Of a DNA stretch of 64,000 bases, positions 8,551 to 16,912 are shown piece by piece (within the stretch, counting starts at the first letter, position 1; each line of letters opens with the position of its first letter). Source of the DNA: Terrimicrobium sacchariphilum (GTDB taxonomy: Bacteria; Verrucomicrobiota; Verrucomicrobiia; Chthoniobacterales; Terrimicrobiaceae); the NCBI RefSeq assembly GCF_001613545.1, contig NZ_BDCO01000003.1, positions 372,001 to 436,000 on the forward strand, in the 5' to 3' direction. The notes below the pieces were generated by a model. That model did no database searches and was not told where the DNA came from. It saw only the letters and a list, made by a program, of their open reading frames with translations. A program made the position numbers and the translations under genes.

Positions 8551-8578
8551 CTTGATGGGTGGCTAAGCCACCTGTTAA
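8551..8578 (+). promoter_or_regulatory. Putative GntR operator/core promoter of the sugar isomerase gene
   Basis: GGTGGCT-A-AGCCACC (8558-8572) is a perfect 15-nt palindrome. It is flanked by TTGATG (8552-8557) and TGTTAA (8573-8578), which resemble -35 and -10 hexamers 15 nt apart. The 27-nt block beginning CTTG and ending TGTTA recurs with 24/27 identity at 26385-26411, just upstream of the GntR gene. A repressor bound here would occlude RNA polymerase. The sharing is seen directly; the identity of the binder is inference. Confidence 0.62.
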
Positions 8579-8616
8579 GCCTATTGTCAATTCCTCCTCC
8601 CAGACATTCCCCTCCC

Positions 8617-9372
8617 ATGAAAAAGCCCTTGGTCTCTCTCCAGATGTGGACGCTCCGTGACGTCGTTGAACAGGATTTCCGCCATGCCGTCACCGAGGTG
8701 GCGGCGATGGGATACCATGGCGTCGAGCTGGCGGGTTACGGCAACCTGAACGCCCAGGCGGCCTGCGAGGCCGTGCGGGAGGCGGGGTTGAAAGTCTCCG
8801 GCATGCATGTCGGCATCGATCTCCTGAAGAACGACCGCGCCCGGGTCATCGACGAGGCGGCATTGTTTGAGACCAGGGATATCATCTGCCCCTGGATGGC
8901 TCCCGAGGCCGTCGCGACGCGCGCCCAATGCGAAGCCCTCGGCGAAGAGTTCAACGAGATCGGCGCGGCGCTCCGGGCGCACGGACTGCGCTTCAGCTAT
9001 CACAACCACGGCCACGAGATCGCCACGGTGGACGGACGCACGGCCTTTGAATGGGTCCTCGATGCGGCGGAACCTCGCAACCTCTCCGCCGAGGTCGATG
9101 TCTACTGGGTGCAGCACGCGGGGAAGCGCCCGCAGGACCTGCTGCATCGCCTGGGATCGCGCGTGCCGCTCATCCATCTCAAGGACGGCCGCATGGGCGA
9201 CCGCCAGTGCGAAATCGGACTGGGAGCAGTCAATTTCGATGCCATCTTTGCCGCCGCCGAGGAGATCGGTGTGGTCGAGTGGTACGTGGCGGAGCAGGAG
9301 GAGTACGAGGCCTCTTCGCTCAAGAGCGCGCGCATGTGCATCGAGCAGCTGCGGCTCTGGGGCCGGGCTTGA
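8617..9372 (+). CDS. Sugar phosphate isomerase/epimerase family (AP_endonuc_2 TIM barrel)
   Basis: This 251-aa protein has xylose-isomerase-like TIM-barrel features. It begins KKPLVSLQMWTLRD, contains GYHGVELAGYG, and shows divalent metal ligands typical of the family: SYHNHGHE, EVDVYWVQHAG (Asp/His), LIHLKDGRMGD and a terminal Glu in WYVAEQEE. Its closest sense is inosose isomerase or 2-keto-sugar epimerase; the substrate is not determined. The ATG at 8617 is chosen because an earlier in-frame start (8527) would place the operator inside the coding region. The leader is pyrimidine-rich (CCTCCTCCC, CCCTCCC) with no Shine-Dalgarno. It probably belongs to the regulon of the GntR protein at 26423. 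Confidence 0.85.
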   Translation: MKKPLVSLQMWTLRDVVEQDFRHAVTEVAAMGYHGVELAGYGNLNAQAACEAVREAGLKVSGMHVGIDLLKNDRARVIDEAALFETRDIICPWMAPEAVATRAQCEALGEEFNEIGAALRAHGLRFSYHNHGHEIATVDGRTAFEWVLDAAEPRNLSAEVDVYWVQHAGKRPQDLLHRLGSRVPLIHLKDGRMGDRQCEIGLGAVNFDAIFAAAEEIGVVEWYVAEQEEYEASSLKSARMCIEQLRLWGRA

Positions 9373-9408
9373 ACCCGGCTCCCTTTCGCAAGGCAGACGC
9401 CGGGCGGC

Positions 9409-10404
9409 CTAGGCGGCCCGCCAGTCAAAGATGATGCCCATGGTCTTGGCGCGGTCGCGATTGGCCGCCGCATAAGCCTCGACGCACTCCCCGGGCTGGA
9501 ACGTGTGCGTGATCAGGTCGGTTAGGGAAAACCGCTTGTCCGCCACGAGAGACAGGAAGAGCCCGGTGATGGATCGGGCGTTCCATTGCTCCGTTTCGTG
9601 CATGTCATGGGCTCCGACGATGGTCAGGCCGCGGGTGATGACATCGAGCGTCAGGCGTTGGTCGGACGGCTTGCCCGTGTCGCCCAGCAGGACGAGTTTG
9701 CCGAAGGATTTCACCAACTCCAGAGCCTGCGAAAACACCACGGCATTTCCGGTCGTGTCGATGACGAGCCGCGTGAGCTCGCCGCCATTGGCCTTGAGGA
9801 TTTCCTCCTTCGCGGCCGCGATGCCCGAGGCGATCGTGGTGGTGGCCCCGCCCTTGGCCGCGAGCTTCAGGCGCTCCTCGGCGGAGTCCACGCTGATGAT
9901 CGTTTTTGCTCCAGCCGCCCGCGCCCAGCGAATCGCCATCTGGCCGATCGGGCCGGCGCCGATCACGAGAACGGTGTCGCCGAGATAGTGGTCGGCAACC
10001 AGCGCCCCATGGAAGGCGATCTTGGCGAGGGCAAACCACAGGGCGTCCTGGAACGCCACGCCATCCGGGATGCGGGTGCATTTCGCGGCGGGAACGACCG
10101 AGTGGGACTGGTGGCCCGAGCGCAGCGCGACGCGATCGCCGATGGCGAACTCGTTGCTGCGGGATTCCTCCACCGTGCCCACCACGCAATAGCCGGGGTA
10201 GAACGGATACTTCACCCAGCTGTCCCAATGCGTTCCCGGATCGAAGAGCCGGTTAAAGACGATATTCTCCGTCCCGGTGCTCATCAGTGAGTATTCCGTA
10301 CGGACACGCACCTCGCCCTCGGCGACGGCGGGAGGTTCAAAAGATTCGATGCCGACCTGCTGGGCGGCGGGGAAAAACAGGCGGCGGGGAGATTCTGTGC
10401 TCAT
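9409..10404 (-). CDS. Medium-chain (MDR) zinc-type alcohol/polyol dehydrogenase
   Basis: This 331-aa protein has an N-terminal GroES-like domain (YSLMSTGTENIVF, WVKYPFYPGYCVVG) and a Rossmann domain with GDTVLVIGAGPIGQMAIRWARAAGAKTIISVDS for NAD(P). The usual catalytic zinc cysteine near residue 40 is absent, the region reading SLMSTGTE, as in a subgroup with a modified or no catalytic zinc site. It probably oxidises a sugar or polyol. The ATG at 10404 has GGAGGAG 7 nt upstream; an upstream in-frame start at 10578 would run into the divergent AraC gene and is rejected. It is divergently paired with an AraC regulator, probably its own activator. Confidence 0.88.
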   Translation of the reverse strand: MSTESPRRLFFPAAQQVGIESFEPPAVAEGEVRVRTEYSLMSTGTENIVFNRLFDPGTHWDSWVKYPFYPGYCVVGTVEESRSNEFAIGDRVALRSGHQSHSVVPAAKCTRIPDGVAFQDALWFALAKIAFHGALVADHYLGDTVLVIGAGPIGQMAIRWARAAGAKTIISVDSAEERLKLAAKGGATTTIASGIAAAKEEILKANGGELTRLVIDTTGNAVVFSQALELVKSFGKLVLLGDTGKPSDQRLTLDVITRGLTIVGAHDMHETEQWNARSITGLFLSLVADKRFSLTDLITHTFQPGECVEAYAAANRDRAKTMGIIFDWRAA

Positions 10405-10501
10405 GCTGATCTCCTCCCATCGGCACGCGATTTCTGCCATTCGAATTATCGGCCATCTTTTGTGATTTTCGCTGAAATGGAAACGCGATAGAGATGCGGA
10501 A

Positions 10502-11374
10502 ATGAATGGCGACCCCGGCCTCGAGCTGCTGAATCCCACGCGATGGCGCGAGGTTCTGGAGGATGCGTCGTCCCGCACCCTGCGCTTTGTCGCGGGGGCC
10601 CGTCATATCATGCCGGAGCGGACGACCTGTGCGGACCACGCCCACTATGCGGCGGAGATCGTCTATCACCCCAGGGGCGTTGGGCGCACCCGCGTCAACC
10701 GAATGGTTACCCAGTTCTCCGCAGGAGATATCGTCGTTTACGCCCCGCGGGAGATTCACGACCAGCATGCCGAGGAGGAGTGTGAGGATGTGTGCATCCA
10801 GGTGGCGTTGCCTCCTGCAGCAGCGCGCAGGCTCCGCTACGGATTCCTCCTCGGAGGGGTGGAGGGCGACTGGCTGGTCGAGGAGATCGAGGCGCTGTCG
10901 CGGAGCTACGGCGACGGCTCGGCGCTGGACCAGCGGGTGCTCGATCTGCGGGTGACGGCGGTCCTGCTCGCTCTCGTCAAGCGAGCCTGCGAAGCCTCGG
11001 AGAGTTTGCGGATTTCGACTACGGAGCGCTACGTGCGCAAGGCGGAGCAATACGTGCGCGAGCACTTCGCGGATATCGCCTCGCTCCGGCAGATCGCGGA
11101 TCACGTCGGCCTGAGCGAGAGCCACCTGAGGCATCTCTTTCGCTCCGCCAGGAAAAGGTCCCTGGTGGGCTATCTGCGCGAGGTGCGGCTCAACCGGGCA
11201 AAGGTGCTGCTCGCCACTTCGCCCCATGGTCTGAAGCAGATCGCCGGCATGTGCGGGTTTACTGACGAGTATTATTTCTCCGCCGTCTTTCGCAAGGTGG
11301 TGGGAACCCCGCCGGGTCAGTATCGCCTCCGGCAGAATCCCGCTCAGGAGCTCGCCGCCGCCTCGCCGGCCTGA
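10502..11374 (+). CDS. AraC family transcriptional regulator (divergent to MDR dehydrogenase)
   Basis: This 290-aa protein has an N-terminal cupin-like sensor (about 40-110, with HAHYAAEIVYHPRG and FSAGDIVVYAPREIHDQHAEEE) and a C-terminal double helix-turn-helix (about 175-280). The HTHs are visible as YVREHFADIASLRQIADHVGLSESHLRHLFR and LKQIAGMCGFTDEYYFSAVFRKVVGTPPGQYR. Such proteins activate a neighbouring catabolic gene when the sensor binds a sugar. It is transcribed away from the dehydrogenase with 97 nt between starts. Its effector is unknown. Confidence 0.9.
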   Translation: MNGDPGLELLNPTRWREVLEDASSRTLRFVAGARHIMPERTTCADHAHYAAEIVYHPRGVGRTRVNRMVTQFSAGDIVVYAPREIHDQHAEEECEDVCIQVALPPAAARRLRYGFLLGGVEGDWLVEEIEALSRSYGDGSALDQRVLDLRVTAVLLALVKRACEASESLRISTTERYVRKAEQYVREHFADIASLRQIADHVGLSESHLRHLFRSARKRSLVGYLREVRLNRAKVLLATSPHGLKQIAGMCGFTDEYYFSAVFRKVVGTPPGQYRLRQNPAQELAAASPA

Positions 11375-11827
11375 GGGCGAGCGGCTCCAAGGAAAAGCAG
11401 CTTCCCGGCCGTCGGGAAGAAAATGAGGCGACCGCGCATGAGGCGGATTTTCCTAAAATGCTGGACCAGAGAGGCTTCTTTCGGGGCGTGCGGAAAGGCC
11501 GGAAAATCCGGCTCTTCTGGGTTGGACATGACGGGGGGAATTTCGCCAAATAGCGCCAGATCATGACGACCCGCCAGCGCCTGGACATAGCCGTTCGTTC
11601 CGTAACTGGGGAAGATATTCGCTTTGCGGGAAACTGGGACCCGTTGCCTGGGCTTTCCGGCAACGAACATGCCATCGCGGACCGGCTGAATCTTGATGCC
11701 TCGCGACTCAGGCGGTGCCGCGATATCTACGAGATCCTCGAGCTCATGGAGATAAATCCTTCCGAGCTGCCCAAGGCCAACGACGCACCGTCCTTGTTCT
11801 AGCGGCCGGATCTTCGGCGTTCCCACG
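11375..11827. other. 453-bp stretch with two competing uncertain small ORFs
   Basis: No gene here can be called firmly. On the minus strand a GTG at 11826, one nucleotide past the SLC13 stop, opens a 160-aa frame ending at 11344 with G/C-biased third positions, but I recognise no family and it overlaps the AraC 3' end. On the plus strand 11563-11802 encodes 79 aa (MTTRQRLDIAVRSVTGEDIR...) ending in an acidic helix (RDIYEILELMEINPSEL), also with plausible codon use. They overlap, so at most one is likely real. I slightly favour the minus-strand frame because it could be coupled to the SLC13 gene. Confidence 0.35.
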
Positions 11828-13666
11828 TCATCGAAAGGGGAACAGCAGCGGAACGACCAGCACGCTGATCAGCAGGACGATGATGGTGAAGGGGACGCCC
11901 ACTCGCACGAAATCGCCAAAACGGTATTGACCTGGTCCCAGCACCAGCGTGTTGACCGGCGAGGAGATGGGCGTCATGAAGGCGGCCGAGGCCGCCAGGG
12001 CGACCGTCATGGCAAAGGGATAGGGGGATGCGCCGATGTGAGAGGCGACGCTCAGCGCGATGGGGGCCATGAGCACCGCTGTGGCGGTGTTGGAGATGAA
12101 AAGGCCGATGACAGCGGTGAAGACAAAGAGGCTGCCCAGGAGGACGCGCGGCTCCGCCTTGCCAAAGACATCGATGAGTCCGCTGACGGCGAGATCGATA
12201 CCTCCCGTTTTCTGCAAGGCCGTGGCAAAGGGCATCACCCCGACGATGAGGATAAGGCTTTGCCAGTGGATGGAGCGGTAGGCGCTGCTCATGTCGATGC
12301 AGCGAAACAGGCCCATCAGCAGGCAGCCGATGAGGGCGGCCAGGACATTGGGCACGAGGCCGGAAACCATCAGGGCGACCATGACGAGGAGGCTGGCGAG
12401 GGCCAGCGGAGCCTGTCGCGAGGCGGGGACCACCTCGTCGATTTCCGTCGGCAGCGTCAGCACGAGGAGGTCGGGGCTGTCCGCCTGGATCTTGCGGATC
12501 GCCTTCCACGGGCCGATGAGCAGGAGCATGTCGCCCGCCTTGAGCTTGCGCTCCATGATCTGGTCCTGCAGCGAGGTGGAGCCGCTGCGCAGGCCGATGA
12601 CGTGGAGCTGGTATTCGCTGCGAAACTCCGCTTCCACGATGCTCTTGCCGATGAGGCCGGAACTGGGAGGAATGATGACCTCGACCATGCCGACCTCCCG
12701 CGACTGGTCGGTAAAGTACCCGCCTTTGAGCGGAAGAGGCGCAAGACCGAACTCCTCGGAAATGGCCGCCGCCTCCTCGGGATCAGGTGTGGGGACGTCG
12801 ACGAAGAGAATATCCCCGGCGAGGAGCTCCGTATGAGCCGTCGGGTTGATGATGTTTTTCTGCAGCTTTCCGGACCGCTCGATGGCGACCACGTTGGCGC
12901 GGTGTTTGCGCCGGGGCTGGATGTCCTTCAGCGCCTTGCCGATGAGTGGAGAATGCGGCAGGACGCGCATGCGGTACTCGCGCCCTGAGAGGTCGTACTC
13001 GCGTACGAGATCGATGAGGCTGCGCCGGGACCGGCTGGTGTGTTTGCGCGGTGTGGGCGCGGAGTTCAACCACCTCCGGGCAAAGAGCATGTAAATGACG
13101 CCTGCGGCGAGGATGATGCACCCGATGGGCGTGAAGCTGAAGAAGCGGAAACCCGCCTGTCCATCCTGCCGCAGCGCACTGTCGACGACCATGTTGGGCG
13201 GTGTCGCCACCAGCGTGAGCATGCCGCTGATGAGTCCGGCAAAGCTCAGCGGCATCATGAGCCGGGACATGGGAATGCCGAGCCGACCGCCGATGCTCAG
13301 CACCACCGGAATGAAGATCGCGACGACTCCCGTCGAACTCATGACCGATCCCAGTCCAGCCACCGCGAGCATGAGCAGCACGATCAGGCGCGACTCGCTC
13401 TTGCCCGCATGGTGAATGATCAGATCCCCCGCCTGATAGGCCACCCCGGTGCGGACCAGGCCCTCGCCAATGACGAAGAGCAGGGCGATGAGGACCACGT
13501 TGGCATCACTGAATCCCGCCAGCGTTTCCGGCACAGTGAGGATGCCGGTCAGCGGGAGCAGCACGATCACGAGCAGCGCCACCACATCCATCCGGGGCTT
13601 GTTGATCGTAAAAAGCGCGACCGCCGCGGCGAGGATGGAGAGTACGATGAGGAGCGAGGGATTCAT
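11828..13666 (-). CDS. SLC13 (DASS) family permease with two TrkA-C domains
   Basis: This 612-aa inner-membrane transporter has hydrophobic helices at both ends. A central cytoplasmic insert (about 190-400) contains two TrkA-C/RCK_C-type domains, seen as EYRMRVLPHSPLIGKALKDIQPRRKHRANVVAIERSG and EVIIPPSSGLIGKSIVEAEFRSEYQLHVIGLRSG. Family members move dicarboxylates, sulfate or other anions with sodium; the helical-hairpin SNTATAVLMAPIALS motif typical of the group is present. The substrate cannot be read from sequence, though the siroheme reductase nearby makes sulfate or sulfite a possibility. The ATG at 13666 is preferred because MNPSLLIVLSIL starts the first helix; a start at 13729 adds a polar leader. 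Confidence 0.88.
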   Translation of the reverse strand: MNPSLLIVLSILAAAVALFTINKPRMDVVALLVIVLLPLTGILTVPETLAGFSDANVVLIALLFVIGEGLVRTGVAYQAGDLIIHHAGKSESRLIVLLMLAVAGLGSVMSSTGVVAIFIPVVLSIGGRLGIPMSRLMMPLSFAGLISGMLTLVATPPNMVVDSALRQDGQAGFRFFSFTPIGCIILAAGVIYMLFARRWLNSAPTPRKHTSRSRRSLIDLVREYDLSGREYRMRVLPHSPLIGKALKDIQPRRKHRANVVAIERSGKLQKNIINPTAHTELLAGDILFVDVPTPDPEEAAAISEEFGLAPLPLKGGYFTDQSREVGMVEVIIPPSSGLIGKSIVEAEFRSEYQLHVIGLRSGSTSLQDQIMERKLKAGDMLLLIGPWKAIRKIQADSPDLLVLTLPTEIDEVVPASRQAPLALASLLVMVALMVSGLVPNVLAALIGCLLMGLFRCIDMSSAYRSIHWQSLILIVGVMPFATALQKTGGIDLAVSGLIDVFGKAEPRVLLGSLFVFTAVIGLFISNTATAVLMAPIALSVASHIGASPYPFAMTVALAASAAFMTPISSPVNTLVLGPGQYRFGDFVRVGVPFTIIVLLISVLVVPLLFPFR

Positions 13667-13770
13667 GGCACGGGCAATCTGCGGCAGCCGCGGATCAGGG
13701 AGGGGGAATTCTGAGGCAGAATGCCGCATCCTTCAATTGAGCAATTCCGCAGCCCTCGGAAATTCTCAAG

Positions 13771-13810
13771 AAAAACGCCGGGCCGCCTGATTTTCAGGCA
13801 GTCCCGGCGT
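13771..13810 (-). terminator. Rho-independent terminator after the Gfo/Idh gene
   Basis: On the minus strand a GC-rich hairpin (CGCCGGG...CCCGGCG outer stem, CCTGA/TCAGG inner stem, T-rich loop) is followed by TTTTTCTTG. It starts 27 nt past the oxidoreductase stop and ends the thuA-like/oxidoreductase operon. It also separates it from the SLC13 gene. Confidence 0.85.
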
Positions 13811-13836
13811 GGAGTTCCTTGGGATTGAGCGGTCGG

Positions 13837-14892
13837 CTAGAGGCTGAGCGGGACCTGCTTCTCGTCGGAGACGTAGCAGGCATCGAGCACCTTCTGCATT
13901 TCCGCGCCGCGGGCGAAATCCGGCTGCTCCTGCCTGCCGGTCTGAATCGCCTTGATGAAGCGCTGGTAGTTGTTCGGCATCGAGGGGGCCTCGACGTCCC
14001 GCCACTGCGCCTTGTCGAGATCGGGACCCGAGCAGATGCGATAGCCGGCAGTGGTTTTGTCGGAATCGATTTCCACCGTTCCCTTGGTGCCCGCGATCTT
14101 GAGGAAAAGCCGGTTCGCATGGCCTCCGCACCAGCGGGTGGTGTGGATGGTGCCGATGGCGCCATTGGCAAACTCGACGTTGAGCACGGCGGAGTCGTTG
14201 GCGTCGAGGACGTATTCCCCGATGCGGTCGCCCTTGGCCTTCGCGAAGGTCTTCAGGCGGCAGTAGACCGACTTGAGCGGGCCGACGGGGTACGTGGCAA
14301 AGTCCACGATGTGCACGCCCACATCACCGAGCACGCCCTTGCTGCCGTGCTTCGACGAGAGTCGCCAGAGCCATGCGGGAGTGGTGCGCCAGTCGCCCCA
14401 GACCTTGCTGGCCAGCCAGGCCTGGAGGTAGCTGGCCTCGATGTGGCGCACCTCGCCGATCTCACCGGAGCGGATCACCTTTTCCACGGCCTGGATGGCG
14501 GGCCAGTCGCGATACGAGAGGTTCACCATGTTGATGACTCCGGCTTTCTTCGCGGCAGCCACCATCTTGCGGGCGTCGGGGTAGGTGACGGCGAGCGGCT
14601 TTTCGCACAGCACGTGCTTGCCCGCCTTGAGGCATGCGATGGAAAGCGGAGCGTGAAACGCATCCGGAGCCACGATCGTCACAGCGTCGAAGTCCGCCTT
14701 CTTCAGCAATTCCTTCACGCCGGCATAGGCGGCGGGAATGTTATGCTTGGCGGCGAAATCCTTTGCCCGCTGCAAATCCACGTCGGCCGCGGCGACGATC
14801 GTGCAACCCGGGATGGCGGCAAATTTCTCGGCATGGACATTGGCCATGCCACCCGTGCCGAGGATGGCGAGACGAACTTTTTTCTTACTCAT
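13837..14892 (-). CDS. Gfo/Idh/MocA family NAD(P)-dependent oxidoreductase
   Basis: This 351-aa protein has an N-terminal Rossmann fold with VRLAILGTGGMANVHAEKFAAIPG, the conserved EKP (HVLCEKPLAVT) containing the active-site lysine, and a C-terminal alpha/beta domain with GSKGVLGDVGVHIVDFATY, where the D-x-x-x-H pattern supports a catalytic histidine. Substrates in this family are sugars, inositols or keto-sugars; this one is unassigned. It follows the ThuA gene by 23 nt in one operon ending in the terminator at 13771-13810, and the pair is divergent from an AraC gene. ThuA/ThuB-like pairs are known to oxidise trehalose-type disaccharides to 3-keto sugars. Confidence 0.92.
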   Translation of the reverse strand: MSKKKVRLAILGTGGMANVHAEKFAAIPGCTIVAAADVDLQRAKDFAAKHNIPAAYAGVKELLKKADFDAVTIVAPDAFHAPLSIACLKAGKHVLCEKPLAVTYPDARKMVAAAKKAGVINMVNLSYRDWPAIQAVEKVIRSGEIGEVRHIEASYLQAWLASKVWGDWRTTPAWLWRLSSKHGSKGVLGDVGVHIVDFATYPVGPLKSVYCRLKTFAKAKGDRIGEYVLDANDSAVLNVEFANGAIGTIHTTRWCGGHANRLFLKIAGTKGTVEIDSDKTTAGYRICSGPDLDKAQWRDVEAPSMPNNYQRFIKAIQTGRQEQPDFARGAEMQKVLDACYVSDEKQVPLSL

Positions 14893-14915
14893 GGGATGGG
14901 GAAATGCGGGCGCTG

Positions 14916-15686
14916 TTATTTGTGGCCGATCTTGGATCGCAGGTGCGCTTCCGGATCATCGGGCAGGGGTTCGAGCGCGGGGGAGTTGGGGCACGTGTCG
15001 GGGATGCGCACCGTGGCGCGGGCCCAATGGACGGAGTTGGTGATCACCTTCTGGACCTCGGCCTGGTGATAGGTCGGGTACGTCTCATGGCCCGGCCGGA
15101 AGTAGAAGATACGCCCGTTGCCGCGATACCACGTGGCGCCGCTGCGGAAGACCTCGCCGCCGGTGAACCAGGAGATGAAGAGGAGTTCGTCCGGAGCAGG
15201 GATGCCAAAGGGCTCGCCGTACATCTCCTCGGCCGGAATCTCAAAGTAATCTCCGATCCCCTGCGTGATGGGATGCGACGGCAGGATGTTCCAGATGCGC
15301 TCCTTGTCGCTGGCCTCGCGCCATTTCAGCGAGCAGGTGGTGCCGAGGAGCGACTTGAAAATCTTGGCATAGTGGCCGGAGTGCAGCACCACGAGCCCCA
15401 TGCCCTCGAGGACGCGCTTTTTCACCCGCTCCACGATGGCGTCCTGCACATCGCCATGAGCCATGTGCCCCCACCAGATGAGCACGTCGGTTTTCTTCAG
15501 GACGGCCTCGGTGAGGCCGTGTTCCGGTTCGTCGAGCGTGGCGGTGCCGACCGACAGGGCGGTGTCTTTGCGCAGGAATGCAGCGATGGTTTCGTGCATG
15601 CCGTCGGGATACAGCTCGGCGACTTTCGGGTTGCGTTTCTCGTGGCGATATTCGCCCCAGACGATGACGTTGATGGGAGAGGTCAT
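14916..15686 (-). CDS. ThuA domain protein (trehalose-utilisation family)
   Basis: This 256-aa protein has a glutamine-amidotransferase-like fold. [35 protein letters not shown] starts it, and [44 protein letters not shown] and [27 protein letters not shown] follow the ThuA pattern. ThuA-like proteins act with Gfo/Idh partners in catabolism of 3-keto-disaccharides; their exact chemistry is only partly settled. No signal peptide is seen, so it should be cytoplasmic. It is the first gene of the minus-strand operon, 95 nt from the start of the divergent AraC gene. Confidence 0.9.
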   Translation of the reverse strand: MTSPINVIVWGEYRHEKRNPKVAELYPDGMHETIAAFLRKDTALSVGTATLDEPEHGLTEAVLKKTDVLIWWGHMAHGDVQDAIVERVKKRVLEGMGLVVLHSGHYAKIFKSLLGTTCSLKWREASDKERIWNILPSHPITQGIGDYFEIPAEEMYGEPFGIPAPDELLFISWFTGGEVFRSGATWYRGNGRIFYFRPGHETYPTYHQAEVQKVITNSVHWARATVRIPDTCPNSPALEPLPDDPEAHLRSKIGHK

Positions 15687-15708
15687 GGGAAATTTCTGTT
15701 TCCAGACA

Positions 15709-15758
15709 TCGCAGGTTGTACCCGGAAAACAACGGAAATGAGTTTCAATTGCCTGCGA
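15709..15758. promoter_or_regulatory. Spaced inverted repeat TCGCAGG/CCTGCGA in the thuA-araC intergenic region
   Basis: TCGCAGG (15709-15715) and CCTGCGA (15752-15758) are perfect inverted copies 43 nt apart, about four helical turns. They lie between the divergent thuA-like and AraC genes, a spacing that would suit a dimeric regulator on one DNA face. This is inference from position and symmetry only. Confidence 0.35.
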
Positions 15759-15781
15759 AGAATAGTAAAAATCTTACCTCC

Positions 15782-16630
15782 ATGATTCCTCTCTCCAAGG
15801 ATATCGAACGGGTCCTGGCTTCCCTGCGGGCCGGCCGGTTGAAGGTGCGGGTTCCCCGATCCAGCGACCTGTTCCGCTGGAAGCCGAGATCGTTCTTTCA
15901 CCCGTATCCCGAGCTGTTTATCCAGACTGGCGGGGCGACGGATTTCGAGTGCCCGGCCGATTCCTTCCGCCTCCGCACGTGGGAGGTCTGCGTGATGCCG
16001 ACCGGCGTGCCCCATGCCGAGACGCCGGTCGACCTGAAGAGTCCTTTTGGCACTATCGTGTTCATGCGGGCTCGCGACGGATTCCTCGTCCATCGCGCCT
16101 CAGCCTCGCCCGACGGGGGCATTCATGCCTCGCAAGCCGAGCACCTGGTGAGCTCGCGGGGAAGGTCTGCGTTTCGGTATCTGGAGGAAATGTCCGCTGC
16201 GGTCGCGGAGAAGCACCGCAGCGGTTTCCGTCAGAGCCTGCTGGAGGTTTTTCTGGTGACCGCCCTGGGCGAACTGCATCGGCCCTCCGGGGGTATTGAC
16301 TCGCAATCACCCCTCGTCACGGAGACGGAAAAGCTCGCCCGCACGCTGCTGGGCAATCCCGACCTTTCCGTTGCAGGTATTGCCTCAACCCTTGGCTGCT
16401 CGGCGAATTATCTGTCGCGCTGTTTTCATGAGGAGCGGGGAATGACCCTGGGCGCATGGATCACCCGCGAGCGCCTGGAGATGGCCAGGGATCTGTTGTC
16501 GGAGCAAAGGCATTCCATCTCCGAAATCGGCTGGATGTGCGGATTCTCCTCGCCATCCTATTTCATCCGCGTCTTTCGCCAGCAGGCGGGTTTTACACCG
16601 AGGGCATGGCGCGAGGCCGCTGTCGCCTAG
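15782..16630 (+). CDS. AraC family transcriptional regulator (divergent to thuA-like operon)
   Basis: This 282-aa protein has an N-terminal cupin sensor (FFHPYPELFIQTGGATDFECPADSFRLRTWEVCVMPTGVPHAE) and a C-terminal AraC HTH (DLSVAGIASTLGCSANYLSRCFHEERGMTLGAWITRERLEMARDLL and SISEIGWMCGFSSPSYFIRVFRQQAGFTPRAWR). The ATG at 15782 is chosen; a further upstream in-frame start at 15716 would consume the intergenic region. It is the likely regulator of the ThuA/oxidoreductase operon on the opposite strand. Confidence 0.9.
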   Translation: MIPLSKDIERVLASLRAGRLKVRVPRSSDLFRWKPRSFFHPYPELFIQTGGATDFECPADSFRLRTWEVCVMPTGVPHAETPVDLKSPFGTIVFMRARDGFLVHRASASPDGGIHASQAEHLVSSRGRSAFRYLEEMSAAVAEKHRSGFRQSLLEVFLVTALGELHRPSGGIDSQSPLVTETEKLARTLLGNPDLSVAGIASTLGCSANYLSRCFHEERGMTLGAWITRERLEMARDLLSEQRHSISEIGWMCGFSSPSYFIRVFRQQAGFTPRAWREAAVA

Positions 16631-16780
16631 GAGGAGCTTTGCCCGATCCCGGTCAGGCATGCGGTGATTTTACGGTGAGAAATGGACAAGGGATGTGCGG
16701 TCTATTGGTTTGTTTGGGAAATAGCGACCGACTAGATTGTCTTTCACGAAAACGTCGCGTCCCAGCATGTCCCCTGGCAT

Positions 16781-16813
16781 GAGCGTCCGGTTTCACGGAC
16801 GAGGGATGCGCTC
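16781..16813 (+). promoter_or_regulatory. Possible structured leader of the siroheme reductase gene
   Basis: GAGCG/CGCTC forms an outer stem enclosing a GTCCG/CGGAC inner hairpin, 100 nt upstream of the reductase start within a 282-nt gap (16631-16912). I could not match it to a known riboswitch class. The rest of the gap shows nothing I can name. Confidence 0.2.
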
Positions 16814-16912
16814 GACTTCATCGCGGCGAGTCCTTGCCGGACTGCCTGAGCATTCAACCCCTTGCCCGTCGCATCGGCGGCATTCCGCTGCCGCCATGCG
16901 CCTTGTCTTTCC

